Shown piece after piece: positions 46,174 through 56,889 of a DNA stretch of 64,000 bases (position 1 is the first letter of the stretch; each line of letters opens with the position of its first letter). Source of the DNA: CAVOJV01 sp963696325 (GTDB lineage: Bacteria > Pseudomonadota > Gammaproteobacteria > Competibacterales > Competibacteraceae). A model generated the notes under the pieces. It saw only the letters and a program-made list of their open reading frames with translations. It was not told the origin of the DNA and did no database searches. The stretch is from the NCBI GenBank assembly GCA_963696325.1, contig CAVOJV010000056.1, positions 1 to 64,000 on the forward strand. Direction: 5' to 3'. The position numbers and the translations under genes are program-made.

Positions 46174-47067
46174 CTACATCCATTTCCAGCCATGCTGGTT
46201 AAAAAAGGTGAACGCCGAGCGCAGGAACATACCGATATGCCGCCGGCCTTTTTTGGCGGCGTGGCCCCCGAAATGGGTAATCCGCACGGTAGGAACATAG
46301 GCGGTGCGCGCCACCCGTGCGGTCCGCAGGCTGATGTCGAAATCCTCGAAATACATAAAATAGGCCGGAGAAAAACCCCGCACCTGCGTCAATACCGAAC
46401 GCCTGAACAACATGAAGCAACCACTGACAATAGGCATATCCCACACCACGGCATCGCCCAACAGGTCTCGCAGTTCATAGCGATCCAGACGCTTTTTAAA
46501 GAGTTGCTTGAAAAACGAAGGCGCGAATCCCCGCAACAACAGATCCAATACGGCCGGATAGCGTTTACACAAATATTGCCTGTTGCCTAGGCCATCCACC
46601 ACCGCCGGCGTCAACAAACCAGCGTCCGGGTGCGCTGCCATGAAAGCCAGGGCTTGTAACAAGGCATTTTCCGCCAGCAGGACATCGGGATTCAAGATCA
46701 GGTGGAAATCGCACGCGTAGCGGCGGATCGCTAGATTATGTCCAGCCCCATAACCGATATTGCCATGTCCGCTCAGCAGTTCCATCGCATCAAACCGGCC
46801 AGACCGGTCGGCGTCTGCCAATAAATTCTGCAACTGATGCCGCCAGACATCTCCAGGACCATTATCTATAAAGAACAGCCTGGTGCTCCCCAGAACCTCC
46901 AGGTTCTTGGCATACCCCACAGCCCGTTCCAAACTCACCAACGTCCGCGCAAGGACCGGCAGGTTTGTGGCATAGGTGACGACCGAAACAGCCAGGCTGG
47001 GCAACTCAAACAGGCCAGCTTTTCCCAAGGCTCTATTACCCGGCTGAACGATGACTTCAGAACCCAC
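46174..47067 (-). CDS. GT2 glycosyltransferase, rhamnosyltransferase-like
   Basis: The enzyme shows LAVSVVTYATNLPVLARTLV, then GHGNIGYGAGHNLAIR, LILNPDVLLAENAL, SGCFMLFRRSVL and FMYFEDFDISLR, the pattern of WbbL-type rhamnosyltransferases. It starts with GTG inside the end of the preceding GT2 (overlap 11 bases), so the two are translationally coupled. Confidence 0.9.
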   Translation of the reverse strand: MGSEVIVQPGNRALGKAGLFELPSLAVSVVTYATNLPVLARTLVSLERAVGYAKNLEVLGSTRLFFIDNGPGDVWRHQLQNLLADADRSGRFDAMELLSGHGNIGYGAGHNLAIRRYACDFHLILNPDVLLAENALLQALAFMAAHPDAGLLTPAVVDGLGNRQYLCKRYPAVLDLLLRGFAPSFFKQLFKKRLDRYELRDLLGDAVVWDMPIVSGCFMLFRRSVLTQVRGFSPAYFMYFEDFDISLRTARVARTAYVPTVRITHFGGHAAKKGRRHIGMFLRSAFTFFNQHGWKWM

Positions 47068-48043
47068 ACCGGCACATCGCGAAAACGGAAAATCCCTTCT
47101 CCATGACCTGCCTCAATTTCCCCGGTGATACTCTCCGATTTTCCTGGATCGAGCGCCGCTGCCGCCACACCCGCGGCAGTTGGCGAAGCGCATCTCCTTT
47201 CGCTGTTAAGATCACCCGCCCCTGACCGCGCAACCCCAGCCAGATAATGCTGGCAATATTGATCATTACGTGCTGTGGTAAATACAGCCAAAACAGAGCG
47301 CCTGGCATGTTTTTCACATATGTCCACACCAAGTTGCGATGGCCATGATAGGTGGCGAAATCGCTGCGCCTGCCCACGATGCCCGAGCCCACATGATGCA
47401 CAACCGCTGACGGCACATACAGGCAACGATGGCCCAACAGCCGCAAGCGATAAGCCAGGTCAACATCTTCCATATAGCAAAAGTACGCCTCATCGAAGCC
47501 GCCCGCCTCCACAAAGGCTGCTCTCCGGTAGAGGGCGGCGGCGGCACAGGGAGCGAACACCTCTTGCTGGCGCATGGCGTTACCCAGCGCCTTGCAGCCA
47601 TGAAACTTGCGCCAGGCCAGCCCTGACACATGATAGCTGTCGCCTGCGCCATCCAGTGCAGTCGGGTCATCGGCTTTAAGCATGCGGCAGCAAAAGAATG
47701 AATAATCGGGGTTCGCGAGGGCGGTATTTTGAAAAGCTTCCAGCCAGTCGGGCTCTGGAAAGGCATCCGGATTCAGCAGCGCGATCCAATCAGTCTCGAC
47801 CGCCGGGGCAACGGCCAGATTATTCGCCGCGGCAAAGCCGAGGTTTTCCTGACTTTTGATTAGGTATACACACGGATACCGGGTCTCCAGTTCAGCCAGG
47901 CTGCCATCCGTGCTGGCATTATCCACAACAACAACGCGCTTGGGCGCCACGGTTTGCGCGGCCAGCGCCGCCAGGCATTTCGCCAGATAGTGACCGGCAT
48001 TGTGATTGACAATAATGACCGTCACATCAACGATCGTAGCCAT
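47057..48043 (-). CDS. GT2 glycosyltransferase, rhamnosyltransferase-like
   Basis: The protein has VTVIIVNHNAGHYLAKCLAA, DNASTDGSL, ENLGFAAANNLAV, LLNPDAFPEPDWL and YFCYMEDVDLAYRLRLLGHR, with a C-terminal membrane-associated helix (GALFWLYLPQHVMINIASII). ATG 48043 (MATIVDVTV) gives the usual family start; the frame is open to 48127. Confidence 0.92.
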   Translation of the reverse strand: MATIVDVTVIIVNHNAGHYLAKCLAALAAQTVAPKRVVVVDNASTDGSLAELETRYPCVYLIKSQENLGFAAANNLAVAPAVETDWIALLNPDAFPEPDWLEAFQNTALANPDYSFFCCRMLKADDPTALDGAGDSYHVSGLAWRKFHGCKALGNAMRQQEVFAPCAAAALYRRAAFVEAGGFDEAYFCYMEDVDLAYRLRLLGHRCLYVPSAVVHHVGSGIVGRRSDFATYHGHRNLVWTYVKNMPGALFWLYLPQHVMINIASIIWLGLRGQGRVILTAKGDALRQLPRVWRQRRSIQENRRVSPGKLRQVMEKGFSVFAMCRCGF

Positions 48044-48151
48044 GTCCCCGCCGATCTTTCCCAGGTAATGGCTCAATCCGGCGAGACAACTGAGATAGTG
48101 TAGTGGTGGATAAACAACCGTAACCAAATTTCAGGCAGCCTGTCATGAGGA

Positions 48152-49711
48152 TCAGCGATTCCCTCGCCGCCCGTGTAGCCAGGTCATTGCCTGTCGGTAG
48201 GGCGTTGACCAGCGCCAGATAGTGGATGCCTGTATGTCAGCCAGCGCACGACGCAGGGATTCCAGTTCCTCCGCTTGTATAACAGCATACTGTATGCGCT
48301 CAGCGAGGCTTGCCTCAAGAAGGTTCACTTGATTGTCTAGCTCAGCGCTCCATGACTCCAGCTCAGCGCTCCGTAACGCCAGTGCAGCTTCGCGGGCTGC
48401 CAGTTCAGCATTGTGTGACCGCAGGAGCGCATTCTGCGTTTCAAGCTCGGCGGAACCGGCTTCGACAGCCGCCAGAGCGGTTTGTATAGTTTGCAAATCC
48501 TTGCGCGGAACGCAGTGCTGGACCAAAGCCAGGGAATCCATGGACATCGGCCAGGTAAGCTGCACTCGTAGGTCTCCGCCTTTTTCCAGACCCATCAAAG
48601 CTTCTTTAGGAATGGGAAGTTCTACGGTAGGATCTACACCCGTTAACAATGCGGTGACCCCCGACTCCCCGGGGAGCAGGTCAGCAATTACAACCTGCTG
48701 GCTGGATGCGGAATCTAAGCTACTTCCGCGGCCATCCCACGCCCAGCAGCACTGTCCCTCGCTGTCATGAAGGCTTATTCCGAAAATGCGCAACAACCCA
48801 GGACGATCGGCCAAATCCAGACGCAGCGCAGTAATTCTCTCAGGCGAAGACGGGATGGGAAGCGAAAGCATTTGTTTGTCTTTGCCCAGGCAGCCAAAAG
48901 CGAAACTGCTATTCCTTTCTAAATAACCTCCATGTTCTGAGCGCCAGAACAGTTGACACGCAAAGCGCAATTCCGGGGTAGCAAGTGCCTTAGGTGGTTC
49001 CTGAGACTCACCATTCTTACCTGCTTTGGCTTCGATAATAAACTGATAAGTAAAGGCATCAGGCCGGGCCAGCAACCCTCGAACTAGGGCCGGTGGGAAG
49101 GCGTCTAGGTAGCGCGCTGTAAATTCAGACTGGCGCGGTTCCATGACAACGCTATCCTGACTGCATACTACGAAACCTCGTTCAGTGAGGAAGGCCAGTA
49201 GCGATGAGCGCGTAAAAAAACGCAGATGAGTCTGGTCCAGCAATCCTTCCGGCCGGTAGCGGAATTCATCCGCTAAAAGACCGGCGATAAGACCAGCATA
49301 AGCCACGTTGGGAATAGAAATAAGGACACGACCCTCGGGTTTCAGTAAATCTGCCAGTTGCTCGACGAGCCGACCAGGGTCACGCAGGTGCTCGAGAATA
49401 TCCGCACAAATGATGTAATCGTATTGCGCTTCCGGAAATAAGCTGCACAGCGAAATCTGCTCTAGATTGGCGACCTCCAGATGCCGGTAATAACGGGCAG
49501 CCAGCTCAACAGCAAGCGGGTTATATTCAACGCCGTCCACTGTGCAAGCGAGGTTCTCAGACAAATAGCGCCCTAGGATCCCTGGACCCGCTCCAAGATC
49601 CAGTACCTCACTGGCCGGCCTCACCAGGCGGACTATCTTGGCCAGAGAATCCTGGCCATTAGGATCAAGTGCGCGGTTATAGATATGCGAGGACTCTGAG
49701 AAATCAATCAT
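48152..49711 (-). CDS. SAM methyltransferase with coiled-coil tail
   Basis: Residues 1-200 are a class I methyltransferase: EVLDLGAGPGILGRYL (motif I), YDYIICADILEHLRDPGRLV and GRVLISIPNVAYAGL. A beta-rich middle part (about 235-390) is unassigned. Residues 410-490 form a coiled coil of alanine/glutamate heptads (AELAAREAALALRSAELESW), and the end STIWRWSTPYRQ is typical of tails on O-antigen enzymes. The coiled coil could measure chain length or scaffold partners, as in WbdD-like systems, but no kinase domain is present. Confidence 0.88.
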   Translation of the reverse strand: MIDFSESSHIYNRALDPNGQDSLAKIVRLVRPASEVLDLGAGPGILGRYLSENLACTVDGVEYNPLAVELAARYYRHLEVANLEQISLCSLFPEAQYDYIICADILEHLRDPGRLVEQLADLLKPEGRVLISIPNVAYAGLIAGLLADEFRYRPEGLLDQTHLRFFTRSSLLAFLTERGFVVCSQDSVVMEPRQSEFTARYLDAFPPALVRGLLARPDAFTYQFIIEAKAGKNGESQEPPKALATPELRFACQLFWRSEHGGYLERNSSFAFGCLGKDKQMLSLPIPSSPERITALRLDLADRPGLLRIFGISLHDSEGQCCWAWDGRGSSLDSASSQQVVIADLLPGESGVTALLTGVDPTVELPIPKEALMGLEKGGDLRVQLTWPMSMDSLALVQHCVPRKDLQTIQTALAAVEAGSAELETQNALLRSHNAELAAREAALALRSAELESWSAELDNQVNLLEASLAERIQYAVIQAEELESLRRALADIQASTIWRWSTPYRQAMTWLHGRRGNR

Positions 49712-50035
49712 GGAAATTGGCCTTGTTTAACTAAAATCAATGCCTGCGAAGAAAGGCAGGATGCTATTCCTTAACTCATCGCACCGCCGTAATTTCCCCC
49801 TGCTCCACCCTCTTAGTCAGCGCCTGTGGGCACTTAGCATAAGTAAGATTCGAAAATCGCAATTTGATATTATCCATAAGTTACAGGCAAGGCCTAGCTT
49901 GGCGGCCCCCGTTATCGAGAAGTTACTCGACTAGAGTAGAACCTGACGATGACAATGGCGACTTTATCCATGGAGAACAAGGATCATCATCTCCAGTTCC
50001 CTTAGTAATGCCAGGTCAAAATATGAAGCGCTAAA
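49712..50035. other. Intergenic gap
   Basis: No convincing gene or hairpin was seen in this 324-base gap between two minus-strand genes. It may hold a promoter for the methyltransferase gene. Confidence 0.35.
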
Positions 50036-52349
50036 TTAGTGATTAATCCGCCAGGGTTTACGTAAGCGTGGAGGAAAAGCAAAGGAAACTTCACCACCGA
50101 TAAGGACGAGATTGGGATTATAGAAAGGATCATGCGCAATCATGCTATTCCAACGCGTTTTCATATATGCAATCTCCCTTAAAAATTGCTCCCGCCGTTC
50201 TGGAGATTTTGGGCGCCCCAGGGTAGCGGATTCGTGGTGATATAATTCAGCATATGGCGTCCACAAAATGCGGTAACCCTTTTCCTGTATGCGCAGGCAT
50301 AGATCCACGTCGTTAAAGGCGATTGCCAGGTTCTCCTCATCGAACCCCTCCACCTCATCAAAAACAGGGCGCCGTAGAACCATACAAGCTGCTGTTACGG
50401 CGGAAAAATTTTGCAATAAAGTTATTTTACCATGATACCCAGGATTACCTCGGTGTAAATACTGATGCGCATGCAATGCCACCATGTCTGGACAAAGGAG
50501 AATACCGGCATGTTGAATAGTATCGTTTGGGTAGTACAATAATGCACCAACGGAACCAATCTCCGGACGTAAGGCATGACTGACCATTTCCCTAAGCCAG
50601 CCCGGCGAGATCACCTCGACGTCATTGTTGACCAGGGCGATTATTTCACCCGAAGCTTGTCTAACAGCGACATTATTGATCGCCGAATAATTATAGGGAG
50701 CATCGTAGCGAATCACCCGTACATTAGGTAAAGCATCTAGTACCTTAAGATAAGCTAATGTCTCTTGATGCTTGCTTTGGTTATCCATAACGATTAGTTC
50801 TAAATTGGTATAATCGGTTTTTTTCGAGAATCCCCTGTACTGCGATTCGCAACAGATCGAGTCTGTCTTTGGTTGGAATAATGATGCTAACTTTGGGTAA
50901 ATGCTCAGGCAATTTATAAATAACACGATGCATAGAATAACTATGCGCTGTCGTAACGTAAGCAGAGATTTTCTGCCGGTCTAGATGCTGCTGAAGTGCT
51001 GTTCTGGCAGCCTCGTAAGCATAACTTTTAGCGTCCACTCGATCCGCAACTGACCCCTCAACAGCACGCCAATGGTACAACACATGGGGAATATGTCGGA
51101 TTTGATTTGCCATTATTCTCTCGACGATACGCAATGCCAAATCATAATCTTGAGAGCCTTCAAAGCCTTTTCTAAATCCACTCGCTTCCCTCACCAAGGA
51201 AGCGTGATAAACTCCAAGATGGCTGATTACATTTTGAGAAAGAAATAGATCTGGATTCCAATTCGATTTGAAATAAGGACTATAACGAACTCCTTGCTCA
51301 TCAATCCTATCTTCGTCGCTATAAATTATACGTACCTGTGGATATGTATTAATTTCTTCAGAAACCATGTAAAGAGCATATTCTGGCAATTCGTCATCGT
51401 GATCCAGTAAAGCAATCCATTCACCTGTCGCGAGTTCAAGAGCACTGTTGGAAGCCGCTGAAATATGACCATTATTTTTTCGAAAGACGACTTTAATTCT
51501 TGGATCTTTTGACTGATATTCTTCAAGAATACGGCGAACATGAGGAGCAGTAGAGGCATCGTCCGCAATGCATAATTCCCACTCGAGATAAAGCTGAGCT
51601 AACACAGAATCGATAGCCAAACGTAGCCACTTCTCATTTGTATTGTAGACAGGCATGATTATCGATATCAACGGTCTATGCTTAAGCTCTTCAATTCGTT
51701 CACGAATCCTATTTCGATCAAGATCGGTGATGGTATCGTAAGCATTAACCCAGTCCTCATAACTTGAAGAAGACGATTTTTGTAGTGTCAACACAAGTGT
51801 TGCGATATAAGACTTCAAGCCACGTAAACCATTTTTTTTCCATATTTTTAATACTTTCCCCTTTAGATCTTGTAAGCGTTGCAGAGTCAGTGGTTCATGT
51901 ATTAATTTATCATTGACTAACCTCCATAGCGCGCTGAATTTATTAATTTCAAGAATCTTCATGTCCCTTAAGGAAAAAATACCAGTTAGGGAAGGCGGAT
52001 CAAGCCTTACAGCCTGCACGTGATCCGGCAGACGAAGCATAGTTTCAATTCGACCATTACCACGAGGCAAAAGAATTGTACGCTGTTCGGAAAAACCGCT
52101 ACCGTCATCGATATAAAGTACCGGTTCCATAGTAATATCCTGGCCTTCCGCCAGATAAGAGATTATCACCCAACGGCAAGGAAGTTTGCGCCGCGATGAT
52201 CGCAGTATGAATTGGGGATCATTACCGGTACTCCGATATTTCCCATCCTCTTCATGAATGATATGGTTGGCAATCTCAAGCGTAATGTAGTGAACACGCC
52301 GCCAAAAAAAACTGGAGCCCATTTTTAAATCCAGAGGTAGTGGTGTCAC
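50036..52349 (-). CDS. Tandem GT2 glycosyltransferase, frameshifted
   Basis: From the start the protein has an N-terminal beta-rich part (1-170), a first GT2 domain (ISIIMPVYNTNEKWLRLAID, IADDAST, LLDHDDELPE), and a second GT2 domain (VSIIIPTKDRLDLLRIAVQG). The second is cut by a shift in the A7 run at 50818-50824 (minus strand); six A would restore GILEKTDYTNLELIV. It then continues ALVNNDVEVISPGWLREMV and IAFNDVDLCLRIQEKGYRI. Open pieces are 50781-52349 and 50036-50926. The region is visibly richer in A/T than its neighbours. Confidence 0.85.
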
Positions 52350-52402
52350 GATTAATCTCAGCCAGCTGAGGGCGTTGTCCCGGCTTATCGGGCCAAGCTA
52401 TC

Positions 52403-54930
52403 CTAATCTGCACGCCTTAGCACTGCGAAGGTCATGTCGGGATCATTGTCGTAGCCGACACCGAACACCGCAGCCGACTCGATGCTCTCCTCATGCAGAC
52501 CAGCCTGCCGAAAGGCGTCTAGCCAAGCCTCACGGGAGCGCAGACAGCAACAGGTAGGGTCAAGGTGGTCCCAGAGGTTAGGCTTGGGGGTGGTCACCAC
52601 TACTTTGTCAGCTAGGCGTACCAACTGCTGCAGCGCCTCGAAAATAAGATCCTCAGGCAACCGCTCCAGCACGGCGGTACATACCGCTATGTCGAAAGGT
52701 TTGTTTGTCGTAGCAAACGGAGAAAACTCAGCACTGCCAAGTTCACCGAGAACCACTCGGTCGCTTACCGAGGGCAAGGCTGCCGCTACTACTGCTGATG
52801 AGCGATCCAGTCCCCACACCTCAAGGCCCTGTTCGGCCAATGCCTCAGCTAGAAAGCCTACCCCACAACCTACGTCCACAACGGTGCGACAGCCTGTCAC
52901 TTTTACCAATTGATGGGCAAACTTCCGGCAGGCCGCCCTCGCGGCGGTCGTCTCCCCCAAGCCGCTGGTCTCGCTCCGGAATGGAGTACACTCGGCCAAA
53001 CTGTGACCTGTTTGTGGCGCCACCTCCGGCAGCCTGAAGCTCAACAGACCGGGAAAACGCGGCGGATCGAGTAGACCATGCACATCAAGCAGAGCCGGAT
53101 TCCAGAATTGATCACCTTGCACCAAGCGGGCATGGTGGAGCGTAAAGAAAGCATTGGCCAGTCGGATTTCACGACTCAGCATGTCGGGAATATCTTTCTT
53201 CGAGAACTGGCCGTAATGAACCACGACGGCATGCGGCGTGAATACCATTGATTGCCCGGTAGCGCGGACACGGAGGGTCCAGTCTACGTCCTGATAGCTG
53301 AAGCTAAAGGTCTCCTCCTCAAATCCACCACTATCAAGGAACAATTGCCGAGGAGTCAGCATACAACCACCGCTCACCCCAAGAACCTCACTGATTACAT
53401 GCAGCGAGAAACCAAAAACGGCCTCTGCCCCATAGTAGTCAAAGGGATCAAAAAAGTAGGGGCGCCCGTCGCGGCGTATCCCTGCCACTATCCGCGTAAA
53501 TTGAGTACGTCCGTTAGGGTAAACGAGCCGAGGTCCAACCGCGGCTACACCCGGGATCTGACAAAGAGCAAGCATAGTCTCAAGCCATTCAGGCGTGACA
53601 ACTTCAGTGTCATCATTGAGAAAAAGCAGAAAGTCACCGCGGGCGGCGCTCGCCGCCGCATTGTTCATGCGTGAGAAAAAGCCATTTTCCACCTCAACAA
53701 GACGCAGCCCCAGCGCTTTGCAGGTTGCCTGCAATGCAGAATCGCCAACTGCATTGGTGGCCAGCAGCACCTCGATATTCCGATAGGTAGTCTTGGCCCG
53801 CAGCGTATCAACACAAGCGCGCAAGAGCTTAGGATTGCGCGAGGAGATGATGATTGAGATCAGCGGTTGGCCTTGATGAGTCAGGTGAACACGGTAAGGA
53901 CCGCTGGCGCTGACCAAATCTACCGTTCCCCTAAGACCACGGCGATGCAGTGCTGCGATGATGGCGCGACGTCCGGCATCAAAGGCTGCCGGCCGCGGCA
54001 TGCCGCTATTTGAGCCTGGATGCTGACGCCAAGAATACAGTATCTCCGGGATGTGCTGTACCCGGTCAGTACGCTCGGCAAGACGCAACACCAGGTCGTA
54101 GTCCTGGGCTCCGTCGAACTCGGCGCGCAGACCTCCAAGTTCAAAAAGCAAGGTCCGTCGCACCACCATGAAGTGAATGACGTAATTGTGCTCCAACAGC
54201 GCCAGCGGTGACCAGTCAGGTTTAAAGTACGGGTCGACATGGTGGCCATTAGCGGTAACAGAGTCCCGATCAGTGTAGACAACGTCTGGGTCGGGTTCTC
54301 GGATAGCGCTCGCGCCACGAAAAACAACGCCGCCGGGTCAAGCAGGTCATCGTGGTCGAGGAACCCGACCCATTGCCCTGTGGCTAGCTGCAGAGCCTGG
54401 TTAGTCGCTCCCGAGATGCCTAGGTTGATGTCCAAGCGCACCAGCTTGATGCGCTCATCGCGCCTAGCCAACTCGCGCAATACAGCAGCGACCTCCGGAT
54501 TACTGGCATCGTCGGCAATACATAACTCCCAACGCCCATAGACCTGGGCCTGTACCGAAGCCACTGCAGAGGTGAGAAACTTGAGAGGCGGGTTGTGCAC
54601 AGGTAACACGATGCTGAGCAATGGCTGTGACGGTAAAGCGTCGATCGCCGCTCGCATATGGGATAATGCGCGCGGTGTCAGAGTGTTATGGGCAGCGAGC
54701 CAGGCCGGGTAAGGCTTAGCCGTCGCTACTATGGGGCTAACAGCATGCTCAGCTGTCCCGCTGGTAATAAATCCATGGACCTTTGGAATCACCTTTGAAA
54801 AGAAGTTCTTTAACTGATATCTCCGGTATGTGGAGAGCGGCAAACGGCGATATACAGCACGAGCAATCCTCACGAACTGCTGTGCGGACCAATATAGCAG
54901 GTGCTTCAATGTTATCATTATTCTGCTCAC
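52403..54930 (-). CDS. GT2-GT2-methyltransferase protein, frameshifted
   Basis: The first GT2 domain (LLSIVLPVHNPPLKFLTSAV, IADDAS, FLDHDDLLDP) loses frame near 54288-54295 in GGGTCGGG, one C/G short, and goes on as DPDVVYTDRDSVTANGHHVD. A second GT2 (LISIIISSRNPKLLRACVDT, LFLNDDTEVV, FSFSYQDVDWTLRVRATGQ) and then a class I methyltransferase (VVDVGCGVGFLAEALAEQG) follow. Open pieces are 53920-54930 and 52403-54196. The combination suggests one polypeptide adding two sugars and a terminal methyl group, possibly to end the chain. Confidence 0.83.
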
Positions 54931-54956
54931 TCGATTTTGCTTATTTTGAGACTAGG

Positions 54957-55443
54957 GCTACACAGTTGCAGCCAATTGATCCAACAGGCCCACCCAATTC
55001 TGGTGGTGAATTTGCGCCACGTCGTCTTCGGGTAGAGGTGCGAAATACCGTGCTGCCCACAGCACCCGACGCTCGCACGCCAGCACATCGAAAAACACGG
55101 CCTCCGCCTTGGCATATTAGGCGGCCATAAGGGGCACCGCCGATTTGCCTGCACACCATCGCTGAGCCATCAGGCTGGCCGGTGAAACCGGTTCCAGATC
55201 GGCAATTTCCAGCCGATTATATGGGGCCGCCAATTTGCGGCGCGGGAATTGTCTTCGACGCCATCTAACTGACAGGTCAAGAGACTTGGCCAGATAGCGT
55301 CCCCAAACACCGGGGCCGGTTTCCAAGTCCAGTACTCTGCTCCTGCTTTGCTCCCGACGGGCGATCTTGGCCAGGGAATCCTGACCATCCGGATAAAGCG
55401 AACGAACATAAGGGTGTTGTCCGGGATTTGCAGTATCTGCCAC
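54957..55443 (-). pseudogene. Methyltransferase remnant
   Basis: The frame YVRSLYPDGQDSLAKIA and RVLDLETGPGVWGRYLAKSL repeats the start of the methyltransferase at 48152-49711 (ALDPNGQDSLAKIV, VLDLGAGPGILGRYLSENL). After about 100 residues the match is lost. Below 55150 another frame holds a protein-like tail I cannot name. It is a decayed paralogue. Confidence 0.68.
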
Positions 55444-55468
55444 GGATTTCTCGACTGGCCGCTAACGA

Positions 55469-56866
55469 TCAACTTAATGAAGACGGGATAGGATAGGCCT
55501 CGGCTTCCGATAGATCGGCCTCGGCGATGGACAGTTCGATGCGGCGCATCGGTATTCCCACTAGCCCCTGATGATTGCTGCTGGCATGGCATTTAAAGGT
55601 CAGCACGTCATTGCACCAACAATGGATCAAATGATCCGCCTGGGTGCCTGCTGCAACCGCCACGTCTACCGAATAATCTCCAACGGGCAGCACCGGCATG
55701 CGAAAAGAAAAGCGGGCAATCAGAGTCTGGCCGGCATCCACTTCGTTATATTTTTCCGCGTACGTTAAATACGTGTTATCCCCGAACAGATTTTGCCCCA
55801 AGCGATCCTTTATGAAAAAGCCAATGATAGGATTAATAATGGAATCCTCGGCCACCGCGCTCACCAACAACGTCACCAACTCCCCGCCGACGATCCAGTG
55901 CAGTGGTCTGTTATGTTCATCCAGAAAATACACATCACAAAACTGGGCGGCCTTCGTGCCATAACCGGCCCGGTCTGGCTGAAAGGGCAGCAATTCAATA
56001 TCGTTGCGAAAACGGGTTTGGTTAAGGATGGCCAGACGTTGGTCATAACCATCGCTCTCGATATCGACAGGCGCGCTGTTAATGACCCGCAACTGTGCTT
56101 GCCGAGGTTTTTGCCCGTCGCCTATCTGCGACTCTCGCAACGTAGCGACATAGCGCTCGCAGACTTCTTTTGCCGAACCTAACGCCCGCAGCATGCCATG
56201 CTCCAGCCAGAGCACCCGATCGCATAAATTTATTACCGAGCCGGTATCATGGCTGACAAATAGCAAGGTGCCATGGGTTTGAAACTTTCTCAGAAACCGC
56301 ATGCACTTCTGCACAAAGAAAATATCGCCAACCGCCAGCGCCTCATCAATAACGAGGACATCGGCATTCACATGGGCTATCACTGAAAAAGCCAGCCTCA
56401 CATACATACCGCTGGAATATATCTTCACCGGTTGGTCGATAAAATCGCCAATATCGGCGAACGCCAGAATATCGGGTAGATTGGCATCGATTTCAGCATC
56501 TGTAAGGCCCAATATGGACGCATTGAGGTAAACATTTTCTCTGCCGGTAAATTCCGGATTAAATCCTGTCCCCAGTTCTAACAACGCCGCAATCCGCCCA
56601 TTGACATCGATGTTTCCCGAGGTTGCCGTCAGAGTGCTGCACAATAGCTTTAACAGCGTCGATTTTCCAGAGCCATTGCAACCGATAATGCCTATGGTCT
56701 CACCGTGTTGAACTTGAAATGAAATATCCTTGAGCGCCCAGAATTCACGAAAATACTGTCTTTTCCCCCGCCATAACATTTGCTTCAAGCGGTCCTGGGG
56801 ATGTTCGTAGATATGGTAACATTTACTCAAGCCATTGGCGGTTATCACTAAATTTTCGTTTTTCAT
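55469..56866 (-). CDS. wzt: Wzt-type ABC exporter ATPase, second copy
   Basis: The 465-residue ATPase has Walker A GCNGSGKST, signature YSSGMYVRLAFSVIA, Walker B DVLVIDEALAVGD and FVSHDT. Its C-terminal extension (from about residue 265) is long and beta-rich and unlike that of the first Wzt, so it would recognise another glycan end. It begins 23 bases after the permease stop codon. The protein is intact. Confidence 0.94.
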   Translation of the reverse strand: MKNENLVITANGLSKCYHIYEHPQDRLKQMLWRGKRQYFREFWALKDISFQVQHGETIGIIGCNGSGKSTLLKLLCSTLTATSGNIDVNGRIAALLELGTGFNPEFTGRENVYLNASILGLTDAEIDANLPDILAFADIGDFIDQPVKIYSSGMYVRLAFSVIAHVNADVLVIDEALAVGDIFFVQKCMRFLRKFQTHGTLLFVSHDTGSVINLCDRVLWLEHGMLRALGSAKEVCERYVATLRESQIGDGQKPRQAQLRVINSAPVDIESDGYDQRLAILNQTRFRNDIELLPFQPDRAGYGTKAAQFCDVYFLDEHNRPLHWIVGGELVTLLVSAVAEDSIINPIIGFFIKDRLGQNLFGDNTYLTYAEKYNEVDAGQTLIARFSFRMPVLPVGDYSVDVAVAAGTQADHLIHCWCNDVLTFKCHASSNHQGLVGIPMRRIELSIAEADLSEAEAYPIPSSLS

Positions 56867-56889
56867 AGGCTACTCAAGATCCTACAAGC

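Noticed and set aside
49740..49934. 64-residue plus-strand frame in the gap
   Set aside because: No ribosome site, no conserved motif and no neighbour in the same direction.
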